Source of the DNA: Planobispora longispora
GTDB taxonomy: Bacteria > Actinomycetota > Actinomycetes > Streptosporangiales > Streptosporangiaceae
DNA: 64,000 bases
Assembly: GCF_016863135.1 (NCBI RefSeq)
Contig: NZ_BOOH01000004.1
Location: 62,001-126,000, forward strand
Reading direction: 5' to 3'
In this document: positions 39,097 to 48,451 of the stretch, piece by piece
Position numbering within the stretch: position 1 is the first letter of the stretch
Layout: every line of letters starts with the position of its first letter
Notes under the pieces: model-generated
What the model was told of the DNA's origin: nothing
What the model saw: only the letters and a program-made list of their open reading frames with translations
Database searches by the model: none
Translations under genes and position numbers: made by a program

Positions 39097-39651
39097 CTAC
39101 CTGCCGTCGACGTCGGCGTCGTAGACCGCCGGTGGCCCGTGGAGGTCCTGGCCGGCCAGGGGCCGGCGCAGAGGCGACTCGCGGTACCCCGCGACGGCCT
39201 CCAGCGCGAAGAACAGGCCCGCGGCGAGCATCGGCCAGGCGACGAGCACGCCGGGCGCGGTCAGCTTCAGCGGCCCCGGGACCAGCGACGCGCCCGGCCC
39301 GGAGGCGGTCACGGTGGCGGCGCCGAGGTTCACCACCCCGCCGACCGTCATCGTCAGGTACGCGGCGACCAGGCCGCCCGTGACCAGGCCGAGCACCACC
39401 GCGAGCGGCGAGCCCTTGCGCGACAGCGCGTAGCCCAGGGCCCCGCAGGCCAGCCCGAACGCGCCGGTGACGACGGCGAACCAGCCGTCGGCGGCGATGA
39501 GCGCCTGGGTGGAGGGATCGGCGAGGACCGCGCCCTCGTCCGTCGCGGCGTAGGGCGGGCGGGGAGCGAGCAGCGACCACGACACGCCGGCGACGACGCC
39601 GAGGACGCAGAGCACGAGCACGGTCACGGCGAAATCGCGCGTATACCGCAC
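39097..39651 (-). CDS. DUF2567-type membrane protein
   Basis: 184 residues with four membrane segments: an N-terminal signal-anchor (VTVLVLCVLGVVAGVSWSLLAP), AVVTGAFGLACGALGYALS, AVVLGLVTGGLVAAYLTM and GVLVAWPMLAAGLFFALEAVAGY. LLAPRPPY after the first segment is characteristic of the actinobacterial DUF2567 family. Function unknown. GTG 39651 follows AGGGGGG. It is divergent from the MurA-type gene. Confidence 0.8.
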   Translation of the reverse strand: MRYTRDFAVTVLVLCVLGVVAGVSWSLLAPRPPYAATDEGAVLADPSTQALIAADGWFAVVTGAFGLACGALGYALSRKGSPLAVVLGLVTGGLVAAYLTMTVGGVVNLGAATVTASGPGASLVPGPLKLTAPGVLVAWPMLAAGLFFALEAVAGYRESPLRRPLAGQDLHGPPAVYDADVDGR

Positions 39652-39739
39652 TATGGTTCCCCCCTCATTCCACGTAGACCGGCCCGATGCTACCCGTTCC
39701 TCTGTTTTTGCAATATCGAAGGCATCGATCGAATCCCGT

Positions 39740-39751
39740 TACGCTGTCTGG
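39740..39751 (+). promoter_or_regulatory. -10 element of a leaderless promoter for the MurA-type gene
   Basis: TACGCT (39740-39745), then six bases, then GTG 39752. No ribosome site is present. Confidence 0.5.
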
Positions 39752-41068
39752 GTGAACGAAGAGGTATGGCTGATCGAGCCCTCCGGCCCGCTCCGCGGCG
39801 ACGTCGAGGTCCGCGGGTCCAAGAACGGTGTCTCCAAGCACATGGTCGCGGCCATGCTGGGGGCCGGCGAGAGCGTGATCCACAATGCCCCCGACGTGGG
39901 CGAAGTCGGCATCACCGCGCAGATGCTGCGCGCGCTGGGCATCAATGTGGAGATCACCCCGCGCGAGATCGTCATCGAGCAGGGGCCGGAGATCAACCCC
40001 CACGTGCCCGCCGCGTTCACGGGCCTCAACCGCATCCCCATCCTGATGCTCGGCCCGCTGCTGCACCTGGCGGGCGAGGCGTTCGTGCCGCTGGTCGGCG
40101 GCGACCCCATCGGACGGCGGCCGGTCGACTTCCACGTCGAGGCGCTGCGCGCGATGGGCGCGGAGGTCGAGGTGAGCGACACCGGCATCTACGCCAAGGC
40201 CAAGCGGCTGCGCGGCACCCGCCTGGAGCTCCCCTACCCCAGCGTGGGCGCCACCGAGACCATCCTGATGTCGGCGGTGCTGGCCGAGGGCAAGACCGTG
40301 CTCAAGGGCGCGGCCATGGAGCCCGAGGTGGTGGAGCTCGCCCTGTTCCTGCAGCGCATGGGGGCGCTCATCGAGCTCAGCCCCGACCGGCGCATCGTGA
40401 TCGAGGGCGTGGACCGCCTGCACGGCGCCTCCACCTGGCTGAACGGCGACCGGATCGAGGCGTTCTCCTACCTCGCGGCCGGCCTGATCACCGGCGGCGA
40501 GGTGCGGGTGCACGGCTGCCCCCAGGACCGCCTCGTCACCGCCATCACCACGCTGGCCAGGATGGGCGCCCGGCTGGACATCACCGACGACTACCTGTCG
40601 GCGTCGGCCCCCGACGGGCTGCGCGCGGCGGCGGTGCAGACCGACACCCACCCCGGCTTCATGACCGACTGGCAGACGCCGCTGATGGTGCTGTTCACGC
40701 AGGCCCAGGGCATGTCGGTGCTGCACGAGACGGTGTTCGAGAACCGGCTGGTCTACGTGCCCGCGCTGCAGAAGATGGGCTGCGAGATCGAGGTCTTCGA
40801 CGTGTGCCTCGGCGGCCCCGCCTGCCGCTACCACGACACCAACGCCAAGCACTCGGCGGTGGTGCGGGGCGTGTCCAAGCTCCGCGGCGCCGACGTGACG
40901 CTGCCCGACATCCGGGCCGGATTCTCCGCCGTGCTCGCCGCCGCGGCCGCGGAGGGCACCTCCACGCTGCGCGGGGTGCACCACATCGAGCGGGGCTACC
41001 ACCGGCCGTTCGAGCAGTTCGCCTCGCTCGGCCTGAAGATCAGTCGAGAGAAGGTCGGCGGCGAGTAA
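39752..41068 (+). CDS. MurA-type UDP-GlcNAc 1-carboxyvinyltransferase with Asp at the Cys site
   Basis: 438 residues of EPSP-synthase fold. VRGSKN holds the conserved Lys/Asn, GRRPVDFHVEALRAMGA and PYPSVGATETILMSAVLAEG are MurA blocks, and DIRAGFSAVLAAAA carries the late Arg. Where fosfomycin-sensitive MurA has GGCxIG, this one has GGDPIG (Asp118). A Cys-containing stretch of about 16 residues (DVCLGGPACRYHD, roughly 350-367) is extra compared with usual MurA. It could be the main MurA or a paralogue; another copy may lie elsewhere. It probably makes UDP-GlcNAc-enolpyruvate in the cytoplasm. Confidence 0.88.
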   Translation: MNEEVWLIEPSGPLRGDVEVRGSKNGVSKHMVAAMLGAGESVIHNAPDVGEVGITAQMLRALGINVEITPREIVIEQGPEINPHVPAAFTGLNRIPILMLGPLLHLAGEAFVPLVGGDPIGRRPVDFHVEALRAMGAEVEVSDTGIYAKAKRLRGTRLELPYPSVGATETILMSAVLAEGKTVLKGAAMEPEVVELALFLQRMGALIELSPDRRIVIEGVDRLHGASTWLNGDRIEAFSYLAAGLITGGEVRVHGCPQDRLVTAITTLARMGARLDITDDYLSASAPDGLRAAAVQTDTHPGFMTDWQTPLMVLFTQAQGMSVLHETVFENRLVYVPALQKMGCEIEVFDVCLGGPACRYHDTNAKHSAVVRGVSKLRGADVTLPDIRAGFSAVLAAAAAEGTSTLRGVHHIERGYHRPFEQFASLGLKISREKVGGE

Positions 41069-41120
41069 GGATTCGCAATCGGGTGTTTGCAGGTGATCAC
41101 CCGGTCGCACCTTACTATCT

Positions 41121-43340
41121 GTGACAGCTCGAGGTGAAACGGGACACTATGACACGGAGCGCGGCCCCGTCGCGTGCCTGCGGACCCTGGCGATCTGCGG
41201 GGCGCTCGGCGGGCTGCTGACGGCGGTGGCCGCGCTGCCGGTGATCGGCGGCGCGGGCCTGGCGGCGAAGAACGCCGCGGGCGTCTTCGCCGACCTGCCG
41301 CCCGCCCCGCACGAGCCTCCCCTGGCGGAGCGCACCGTGCTCCTGGACCGGCACGGCCGCCCGTTCGCCCAGTTCTACTCCAAGAACCGGACGACCGTGG
41401 ACCTCGGCGACGTCGCGCCGATCATGCGCAAGGCGATCGTGGCCATCGAGGACTCCCGCTTCTACGCGCACGGCGGCCTGGACGTCAAGGGCACGCTGCG
41501 GGCCCTGGTGACCAACACCACCGCGGGCGGGGTGCGGCAGGGCGGCTCCTCCCTCACCCAGCAGCTGGTGAAGAACATCCTGGTGGAGAACGCCCGGACC
41601 GAGGCCGAGCGCGCCCGGGCGCAGGCGCCGAACGTCCAGCGCAAGATCACCGAGTTGCGGTACGCGCTGGCGCTGGAGGAGAAGTACTCCAAGGCCGAGA
41701 TCCTGGAGCGTTACCTCAACATCGCCTACTTCGGCGCGGGGGCGTTCGGGGTGGAGGCCGCGGCCCAGCGGTTCTTCTCCGTCCCCGCCTCGAAACTGTC
41801 CCTGCCGCAGGCGGCGACGCTGGCGGGGGCGGTGCGCACGCCGTACCGGACGGACCCCTCCCTGGGCGGGCAGCACCAGCAGCGGCTCGTCCAGCGCAGG
41901 AACCTCGTGCTGGACCGCATGGCCCAGACCGGGGCCGTGACCCGGGCCGAGGCCGACGCCGCCCGGCGGACCCCGCTGAGCCTCAGGCTCAAGCCCGAAC
42001 CGGGCGGCTGCGCCGCCAGCCGCTACCCCTACTTCTGCGTCTACGTCCACCGGGAGCTGCTGACCAACCCCGTCTTCGGGCCCACCCTCCAAGAGCGCGA
42101 GCGCCGCCTGGCCCGGGGCGGCATCGTGCTGCGCACCACCCTGGACCCGGCGGCGCAGAAGGCCGCGGAACGGGCCATCTCCGCGCGCGTCGACCCGGAG
42201 GACACCGAGGTCGCCGCCGAGGCCATGATCGAACCGGGCACCGGCCGGATCCGGGCGCTGGCCGCCAGCAAGAAGTACGGGCGCAACGACGGCAACCGCA
42301 AGAACGGCCCCAGGACCACCTTCAACCTGGCCGCCGACGTGGCGCACGGCGGCGGGATGGGCCTGCAGGCCGGGTCCACCTTCAAGGTCTTCACCCTGGC
42401 CGCCGCGCTGCAGAAGGGCTGGCGGTTCAACCGGGGCTTCGCCACCCCCGGCCGGTACGTCCCCGGCTCGGGCTTCGTCGACTGCGCGGGCCGCCAGGTC
42501 AACGACCCCAACGCCAAGATCTTCAACGCGGACGGCGGGCGGGGCGGCGGCGCCTACAGCCTCTCCACCGGCACGTGGAACTCGGTCAACATCTTCTTCA
42601 TGAAGCTGGAGCGGAAAATCGGCCTGTGCCCGGTGGTCAAGACCGCCAGGGCACTCGGCATCGCCCGGGCGGACGGCACTCCCCTGCACGAGGTCCCGAC
42701 CTTCACCCTCGGCATCAACGAGATGGACCCGCTGACGGTGGCCGGGGCGTTCGCCACGTTCGCCGCCCGGGGCCGGTACTGCCGCCCGGTCGCCATCGCC
42801 GAGATCACCGACCGGGACGGCAGGCGCGTCCCCGTCGCGTCCAGCTGCCGGCAGGTGATCGGCCCGAAGGTGGCCGACGCGGTCAACCACGTGCTGAGCG
42901 GGGTGTTCAGCAGGGGCACCATGCGCGGGCAGGACATCGGCCGCCCGGCCGCGGGCAAGACGGGGACCAACAACGACTACACCTCGGCCTGGTTCGCCGG
43001 GTACACGCCCGCCCTCGCCGCGGCCGTCAGCGTGGGCGACATCCGCGGCTCCTACCGCCACCCGCTGCGCGAGGTGCGGATCGGCGGCCAGTACTACAGC
43101 CGGGTCCAGGGGGCCTCCCTGCCCGGCCCGATCTGGGTGGACTCGATGACCGCCGCCCTGCGCGGCGTCCCGGCCGCCCGCTTCCGCCCCCCGGACATGT
43201 CCCGCTTCGGCGGCGGCCACACCCCGAGGACGGCCAAGGCCCCGGCCGGCGACCGCCGGCGCGACGGCCGCCCGGGCCGTGGCGACGGCCCCGGCCGCAA
43301 GAGGCCCCACCCCCTCCCCCGGCAGACCCTCGACCGCTGA
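41121..43340 (+). CDS. Class A penicillin-binding protein (transglycosylase/transpeptidase)
   Basis: 739 residues: a membrane anchor (about 20-50), a GT51 glycosyltransferase with AIVAIEDSRFYAHGGLD, RQGGSSLTQQLVKN and RKITELRYALALE, then a transpeptidase with AGSTFKVF (SxxK), SVN in GTWNSVNIFF and AGKTGTNND (KTG). A basic Arg/Gly/Pro tail ends the protein. It polymerises and cross-links peptidoglycan outside the membrane. GTG 41121 is the only reasonable start. A -10-like TACTAT (41113-41118) is too close to it, so the promoter is unclear. Confidence 0.94.
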   Translation: MTARGETGHYDTERGPVACLRTLAICGALGGLLTAVAALPVIGGAGLAAKNAAGVFADLPPAPHEPPLAERTVLLDRHGRPFAQFYSKNRTTVDLGDVAPIMRKAIVAIEDSRFYAHGGLDVKGTLRALVTNTTAGGVRQGGSSLTQQLVKNILVENARTEAERARAQAPNVQRKITELRYALALEEKYSKAEILERYLNIAYFGAGAFGVEAAAQRFFSVPASKLSLPQAATLAGAVRTPYRTDPSLGGQHQQRLVQRRNLVLDRMAQTGAVTRAEADAARRTPLSLRLKPEPGGCAASRYPYFCVYVHRELLTNPVFGPTLQERERRLARGGIVLRTTLDPAAQKAAERAISARVDPEDTEVAAEAMIEPGTGRIRALAASKKYGRNDGNRKNGPRTTFNLAADVAHGGGMGLQAGSTFKVFTLAAALQKGWRFNRGFATPGRYVPGSGFVDCAGRQVNDPNAKIFNADGGRGGGAYSLSTGTWNSVNIFFMKLERKIGLCPVVKTARALGIARADGTPLHEVPTFTLGINEMDPLTVAGAFATFAARGRYCRPVAIAEITDRDGRRVPVASSCRQVIGPKVADAVNHVLSGVFSRGTMRGQDIGRPAAGKTGTNNDYTSAWFAGYTPALAAAVSVGDIRGSYRHPLREVRIGGQYYSRVQGASLPGPIWVDSMTAALRGVPAARFRPPDMSRFGGGHTPRTAKAPAGDRRRDGRPGRGDGPGRKRPHPLPRQTLDR

Positions 43341-43427
43341 CCCGCGTCCACCGGCGCGGGGAGGGGTGGGCGGTGACGGCCGGCGCCGTACGGAAGAGGC
43401 AGGGCGGCGCACCGCGCCGGGGTGGGG

Positions 43428-46400
43428 TCAGGCGCCCAGGCAGGCGGGGCCCAGGAGCTGTTTGAGGTCGCCCATCAGCGCCGGGGAGGGGGAGACGCGG
43501 AGCCTGTCGTCCAGGCGCATGACGGTGGTCTTCGGGCCGTTGTGGATCTGGAGGCGGACCTCGGTCGTGCCGGGGTGGGTGGTCAGGACCTCCTTGAGCC
43601 GGCCGACCACCGGCGGCGTGCAGCGGTTGAGCGCCATGCTCACCAGGAGCGGCCCGCCCGCCTCGGTGGTGAGGTCGGGGACCGTCACCTCCATGGCGAT
43701 GATCTTTCCGACGTCCTCGCGCTTGTCCAGGCGGCCCTTGACGAAGACGATGGCGTCCTCGGCGATGACCGTCGAGCAGAGCTGGTACGCCGAGGGGAAG
43801 ATCATCACCTCGATGGCGCCCTCCAGGTCCTCCAGCATGGTGAGGACCCAGGTGTCGCCCTTCTTGGTGACCTTGCGCTGGACGCCCGAGAGGATGCCGC
43901 CGACGGTCACGACCTGGCCGTCGGGGCGGCTGTCGTCCTGCAGCGCGGCCACCGAGCAGTCGGCGCCCGCGGCGAGGATGTGCTCGACGCCGAAGAGCGG
44001 GTGGTCGGAGACGTACAGGCCGAGCATCTCCCGCTCGAAGGCGAGCAGGGTGGTCTTGTCCCACTCCCCCGGCGGGATCTGCACGTCGAAGGTCTGGTCC
44101 TCGACACCCTCGACGGCGCCGAACAGCGAGTCCTGGCCGATCGCCTCGTTCTTCTTGATGTCGATGATCGCGTCCACGGCCTGCTCGTGGACCATCACCA
44201 GTCCCTTGCGGACGTGGTCCATGGAGTCGAAGGCGCCGGCCTTGATCAGTGACTCGATGACGCGCTTGTTGCAGACGATCGCGGGGACCTTGCGGAGGAA
44301 GTCCTTGAAGTCGGTGAAGCGGCCCTTCTCCTTGCGCGCGGAGATGATCCCGTCGACGACGTTGCCGCCGACGTTGCGGATCGCCGACAGGCCGAAGCGC
44401 ACGTCGCTGCCGCGCGGGGTGAAGTCGAAGTCGGAGTCGTTGACGTCCGGCGGGAGGACCTTGATGCCCATGCGGCGGCACTCGTTGAGGTAGAGCGCCG
44501 ACTTGTCCTTGTCGTCCTTGACGGAGGTGAGCAGCCCCGCCATGTACTCGGCCGGGTAGTTGGCCTTGAGGTAGGCGGTCCAGTAGGAGACCAGGCCGTA
44601 GCCGGCGGTGTGGGCCTTGTTGAAGGCGTAGTCGGAGAAGGGCAGCAGGATGTCCCACAGGGCCTTGATCGCCGCCGCGGAGAAGCCGTTGTCCTTCATG
44701 CCCTGCTCGAAGGTCTCGAACTGCTTGTCCAGTTCGGACTTCTTCTTCTTGCCCATCGCCCGGCGGAGCAGGTCGGCGCCGCCCAGGGAGTAGTTGGCGA
44801 CCTTCTGGGCGATGGCCATGACCTGCTCCTGATAGACGATCAGGCCGTAGGTCGTGTCGAGGATCTCCTTGAGCGGCTCTTCCAGCTCGGGGTGGATCGG
44901 GGTGATCTCCTGCTGGCCGTTCTTGCGCATCGCGTAGTTGGTGTGGGAGTTGGCTCCCATCGGGCCGGGGCGGTAGAGCGCGAGCGCCGCGGAGATGTCC
45001 TCGAAGTTGTCGGGGCGCATCAGGCGCAGCAGCGAGCGCATGCCGCCGCCGTCCAGCTGGAAGATGCCCAGCGTGTCGCCCCGGGCCAGCAGTTCGTAGG
45101 TCTTGACGTCGTCCAGCGGCAGGTCGAGCAGCTCGATCTTGTTGCCGGTGTTGGCCTCGATGGCCTTCAGGCAGTCGTCGATGATCGTGAGGTTGCGCAG
45201 GCCCAGGAAGTCCATCTTCAGCAGGCCGAGCGTCTCGCAGGTCGGGTAGTCGAACTGCGTGATGATCGCGCCGTCGGAGTCGCGGCGCATGATCGGGATG
45301 TAGTCGGTCAGCACCTCCGACGACATGATGACGCCGGCGGCGTGCACGCCGGTCTGCCGGATCAGGCCCTCCAGGCCCCTGCCGAGGTCGACGGCCGCCT
45401 TGACGTCGACGTCCTCCTCGTACAGCCGGCGCAGCTCGCCCGCCTCGCCGAAGCGCGGGTGGTCCTTGTCGAAGATGCCCGACAGCGGGATGTCCTTGCC
45501 CATCACCGCGGGCGGGAACGCCTTGGAGACCTTGTCACCGAGGGCGTAGGGGTAGCCGAGGACGCGGGCGGCGTCCTTGATGGCCGCCTTCGCCTTGATG
45601 GTGCCGAAGGTGGCGATCATGGCGACCTTGTCGGCGCCCCACTTCTCCGTCACGTAGCGGATCACGTCGCCGCGCCGGCGCTCGTCGAAGTCGATGTCGA
45701 CGTCGGGCATGGAGACGCGCTCGGGGTTGAGGAAGCGCTCGAAGATCAGGCCGTGCGGGATCGGGTCGAGGTCGGTGATGCCGAGCGCGTAGGCCACCAG
45801 CGAACCCGCCGCCGAGCCTCGGCCCGGACCCACCCGGATGCCGTTGCGCTTGGCCCACATGATGAAGTCGGCGACCACGAGGAAGTAGGACGGGAAGCCC
45901 ATCTGGATGATGACGCCGAGCTCCTTCTCGGCCCAGGCGCGGTGCTCCTCGTCGTAGCCGCCCGGGAAACGGCGGTCCATGCCCTCCCAGACCTGCTGGC
46001 GGAAGAACTCCTCCTCCGTCATGCCGTCGGGGATCGGGAAGGTCGGCATCAGGTTCTTGAACCCGAACATGCCCTCCGGCTCGACCCTCTCGGCCACCAG
46101 GAGCGTGTTGCGGCAGCCCTCGGCCCACAGGTCGGAGGAGTCGATCGCCCGCATCTCGTCGGCGGTCTTGATGTAGTAGCCGCTGCCGTCGAAGCGGAAC
46201 CGGTCGGGGTCGGACAGCTGCTTGCCGGTCTGGATGCACAGCAGCGCGTCGTGGGAGGAGGCGTCGGACTCGTAGGTGTAGTGGGAGTCGTTGGTGACCA
46301 GCGGCGGGATGTTCAGCTCTCTGGAGATGCGGGTCAGCCCGTCGCGGACCCGGCGCTCGATGTCGAGGCCGTGGTCCATGATCTCCAGGAAGTAGTTCTC

Positions 46401-46949
46401 CTTGCCGAAGAGCTCCTGGTACTTCGCGGCCGCGGCGAGCGCCTCGTCGTACTGGCCCAGGCGCAGGCGGGTCTGGACCTCGCCCGACGGGCAGCCCGTG
46501 GTGGCCATCAGGCCCTCGGCGTGCTCGGCCAGGATCTCCGCGTCCATCCGGGCCCACTTGCGGACGAAGCCCTCGGTGTAGGCGCGGGAGCTGAGCTTCA
46601 TGAGGTTCTTCAGGCCGCGGTCGTTGCGCGCCCAGATCGTCATGTGGGTGTAGTAGCCGCCCGCCGAGACGTCGTCCTTCTTCTGGTGCGGCTCACCCCA
46701 CAGCACGGGCTTCTTCTGGTGGCGGGAGGCGGGCGCCACGTAGGCCTCGATGCCGATGATCGGCTTGATGCCGGCGCCGGTGGCCTGCTTGTAGAAGTCG
46801 TAGGCGCCGTGCATGTTGCCGTGGTCGGTGATCGCGATGGCGGGCATGCCCAGGTCGCCGACCTGTTTGAACATCTGCTTCAACCGAGCGGCTCCGTCGA
46901 GCATGGAGTACTCCGTGTGAACGTGAAGATGCACAAACGAGTCTGACAT
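43428..46949 (-). CDS. dnaE: DNA polymerase III alpha subunit
   Basis: The 1173-residue replicative polymerase. The N-terminal PHP domain starts [19 protein letters not shown]. The catalytic Asp residues are in [34 protein letters not shown] is a core palm block. An OB-type domain lies near residue 990 ([20 protein letters not shown]). The length is usual for DnaE1 of actinobacteria. GGGGAGG lies 10 nt before ATG 46949. No close neighbour on the same strand, so it forms its own unit; a -10-like TAAGCT lies about 45 nt upstream. Confidence 0.98.
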   Translation of the reverse strand: MSDSFVHLHVHTEYSMLDGAARLKQMFKQVGDLGMPAIAITDHGNMHGAYDFYKQATGAGIKPIIGIEAYVAPASRHQKKPVLWGEPHQKKDDVSAGGYYTHMTIWARNDRGLKNLMKLSSRAYTEGFVRKWARMDAEILAEHAEGLMATTGCPSGEVQTRLRLGQYDEALAAAAKYQELFGKENYFLEIMDHGLDIERRVRDGLTRISRELNIPPLVTNDSHYTYESDASSHDALLCIQTGKQLSDPDRFRFDGSGYYIKTADEMRAIDSSDLWAEGCRNTLLVAERVEPEGMFGFKNLMPTFPIPDGMTEEEFFRQQVWEGMDRRFPGGYDEEHRAWAEKELGVIIQMGFPSYFLVVADFIMWAKRNGIRVGPGRGSAAGSLVAYALGITDLDPIPHGLIFERFLNPERVSMPDVDIDFDERRRGDVIRYVTEKWGADKVAMIATFGTIKAKAAIKDAARVLGYPYALGDKVSKAFPPAVMGKDIPLSGIFDKDHPRFGEAGELRRLYEEDVDVKAAVDLGRGLEGLIRQTGVHAAGVIMSSEVLTDYIPIMRRDSDGAIITQFDYPTCETLGLLKMDFLGLRNLTIIDDCLKAIEANTGNKIELLDLPLDDVKTYELLARGDTLGIFQLDGGGMRSLLRLMRPDNFEDISAALALYRPGPMGANSHTNYAMRKNGQQEITPIHPELEEPLKEILDTTYGLIVYQEQVMAIAQKVANYSLGGADLLRRAMGKKKKSELDKQFETFEQGMKDNGFSAAAIKALWDILLPFSDYAFNKAHTAGYGLVSYWTAYLKANYPAEYMAGLLTSVKDDKDKSALYLNECRRMGIKVLPPDVNDSDFDFTPRGSDVRFGLSAIRNVGGNVVDGIISARKEKGRFTDFKDFLRKVPAIVCNKRVIESLIKAGAFDSMDHVRKGLVMVHEQAVDAIIDIKKNEAIGQDSLFGAVEGVEDQTFDVQIPPGEWDKTTLLAFEREMLGLYVSDHPLFGVEHILAAGADCSVAALQDDSRPDGQVVTVGGILSGVQRKVTKKGDTWVLTMLEDLEGAIEVMIFPSAYQLCSTVIAEDAIVFVKGRLDKREDVGKIIAMEVTVPDLTTEAGGPLLVSMALNRCTPPVVGRLKEVLTTHPGTTEVRLQIHNGPKTTVMRLDDRLRVSPSPALMGDLKQLLGPACLGA

Positions 46950-47115
46950 GCGGCCCCGTCCTCCCCTTGTCGCGTCCCGGCGAGGGAAGCTTACGCGTGT
47001 TTCCCGCTCCCCGGGGGCCCCGTGCGCCCCTCGGCCGGATGCCCGGATTCGGCCCTGCCGTACCTTTCTACGCGTCCGGTACGACCTTTTCCGGGGACCC
47101 GGTCCGGCCCCGCCG

Positions 47116-48066
47116 TCAGCCGCGGCCGGACGCCCTGCGCTCCTCCGCCAGGCGCAGTCCCGCCTCGATGACGGCGTTCATGATCGGCGCCAGTCCGGCC
47201 TCGCCCAGAGTGGGGGCGCGGCGGGCCATCTCGGCGACCAGGCGGCGCTCGCGGTCCATGTCGCGACCGGCGAAGCCGCCGACCGGCTTGAGCCGCTGGA
47301 TGGTCCCGGCCAGTTCGACGCGGCGCTCCAGCAGGACGGCCAGGGCGGCGTCGACGCGGTCGACGGCGCCGCGCGCGGCGAGCACGGAAGCGGGGTCCTC
47401 CCGGCGGGCGACCGCGCCGACGATCCTCGCGGCCTCCTGCGCGGCGGCGACGGCCTCCGGCGCGGCGTGCGGGGCCAGGAGCAGGCCGTCGGCTCCGGCG
47501 GCGACCGCGGCCGCGGCCAGGGCGGGGTCGTCGCCCAGGCACGCGAGGACGGGACGGCCGGACCTCTCCCGGGCGGCGCGCATCAGGGCCAGGTCGAGGA
47601 CCACGCCGGCCGCCTCCCCGGAGTCCGCGCGCACGCGGCTGCCGGTCTCGCAGAACACGACCTGGTCGTTGCCCTCCGCCACGCAGTAGTCGGCGACGGC
47701 GAGCCACTCCTCCAGCGTCGCGGCGGGACCCCGCTGGACCACCACCGGCAGGCCGAGCCGGGCGACCGCGCGGACCAGCTGGAAGTCCTGCATCCAGGCG
47801 GCCCCGACCAGCACGCCGTCCGCCCCGGCGGCCACGAGCTCCGGCAGGTCCGCCGAGGAGAACGGCTCCACCAGGACCGGCCCGGCCCACTGCGCGCGGG
47901 CCTCGGCCACGGCGCCGGCCGCGGGGAGCCGCCCGTGATGGTCGCGCAGACTGATCCACCGCGCGTCCGCGCCCGCGCCGCCGATCACCACGGCCGGGCC
48001 CGCGGCGCCCACCGCGAGCGCTCCCAGGTGCACGGCTCCGCGCTCCGCACGTGCGGTCAACGACAT
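47116..48066 (-). CDS. DAHP-synthase-like domain fused to chorismate mutase (AroQ)
   Basis: 316 residues. Positions 60-215 follow the AroF/AroG-B.subtilis-type DAHP synthase ([54 protein letters not shown]), but key motifs are changed: KRG is QRG (111-113), CERG is CETG (139-142), DPSH is lost near 174-182 and the metal Glu before the HP motif is absent (LLLAPH). The C-terminal AroQ domain from about 230 keeps the active-site pattern: R232, R248/R249, K260, D269, R272, E273. So chorismate mutase activity is likely and DAHP synthesis unlikely. GGGAG lies 6 nt before ATG 48066. Confidence 0.85.
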   Translation of the reverse strand: MSLTARAERGAVHLGALAVGAAGPAVVIGGAGADARWISLRDHHGRLPAAGAVAEARAQWAGPVLVEPFSSADLPELVAAGADGVLVGAAWMQDFQLVRAVARLGLPVVVQRGPAATLEEWLAVADYCVAEGNDQVVFCETGSRVRADSGEAAGVVLDLALMRAARERSGRPVLACLGDDPALAAAAVAAGADGLLLAPHAAPEAVAAAQEAARIVGAVARREDPASVLAARGAVDRVDAALAVLLERRVELAGTIQRLKPVGGFAGRDMDRERRLVAEMARRAPTLGEAGLAPIMNAVIEAGLRLAEERRASGRG

Positions 48067-48130
48067 GTCGGCTCCCGATGCTCAGCCGGTGCGCGTCCCG
48101 CGAACCGGCGAATCGTAAAGAAACAAAAAA

Positions 48131-48153
48131 GGCAGAGACTGGGCGTCTCTGCC
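48131..48153 (-). terminator. Strong intrinsic terminator in the leader of the chorismate mutase gene
   Basis: A perfect 9-bp stem (GGCAGAGAC at 48131-48139, GTCTCTGCC at 48145-48153) with a 5-nt loop. On the minus strand it is followed at once by TTTTTTGTTTCTTT. It lies 64 nt upstream of ATG 48066, between a leader ORF and the gene, so it probably controls read-through. Confidence 0.85.
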
Positions 48154-48187
48154 TCTGCCGGCTCCGGATGGTCGCTAGGTCACGCGC

Positions 48188-48238
48188 TCACGACCGGCTC
48201 TCCGGAGCCGGCTCGGTAAACACGGAACAGCGCTTCAT
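48188..48238 (-). CDS. Putative 16-residue leader peptide
   Basis: ATG 48238 opens MKRCSVFTEPAPESRS and a TGA. TATGGT lies 7 nt before the ATG (48246-48251), so the mRNA would be leaderless. The end of the ORF forms a hairpin (CCGGCTC / GAGCCGG, 48194-48200 and 48205-48211). The segment 48202-48211 can instead pair over 10 bp with 48158-48167, just before the terminator. This layout suits translation-dependent control. The peptide is not rich in aromatic residues (one Phe), so the signal is unclear. Confidence 0.45.
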   Translation of the reverse strand: MKRCSVFTEPAPESRS

Positions 48239-48451
48239 GCGGTCAACCATAGGCCATGACCGCACCGCACGCCACCTGGCGGACAGGCGTCTCAAATGGC
48301 GGAAGGCCCCGGCGAGCGGCGGACGGGGGAAGACGATCTTCCCGAGGTCGCCCGGCGAGACCGGGGTAGGGTGCCGTGACCCTCCGAGGGGCTCGGGCGG
48401 ATCCTCATTTATGGGAGTATCTCCTTCACTGTGAGGGAGGTTTGACGCTTG

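Noticed and set aside
39665-41110. Long antisense open frame opposite the MurA-type gene
   Set aside because: His/Gly/Arg/Leu-rich low-quality protein with no motifs; it mirrors the codon bias of the real gene on the other strand.
41115-43412. 765-residue antisense frame opposite the PBP
   Set aside because: Shadow of the plus-strand class A PBP, which has all GT51 and transpeptidase motifs.
44610-46946. 778-residue antisense frame opposite dnaE
   Set aside because: No recognisable domain; dnaE on the other strand is complete and certain.
48131-48153. Terminator of a plus-strand gene
   Set aside because: The T tract is on the minus strand only, and no plus-strand gene ends there.
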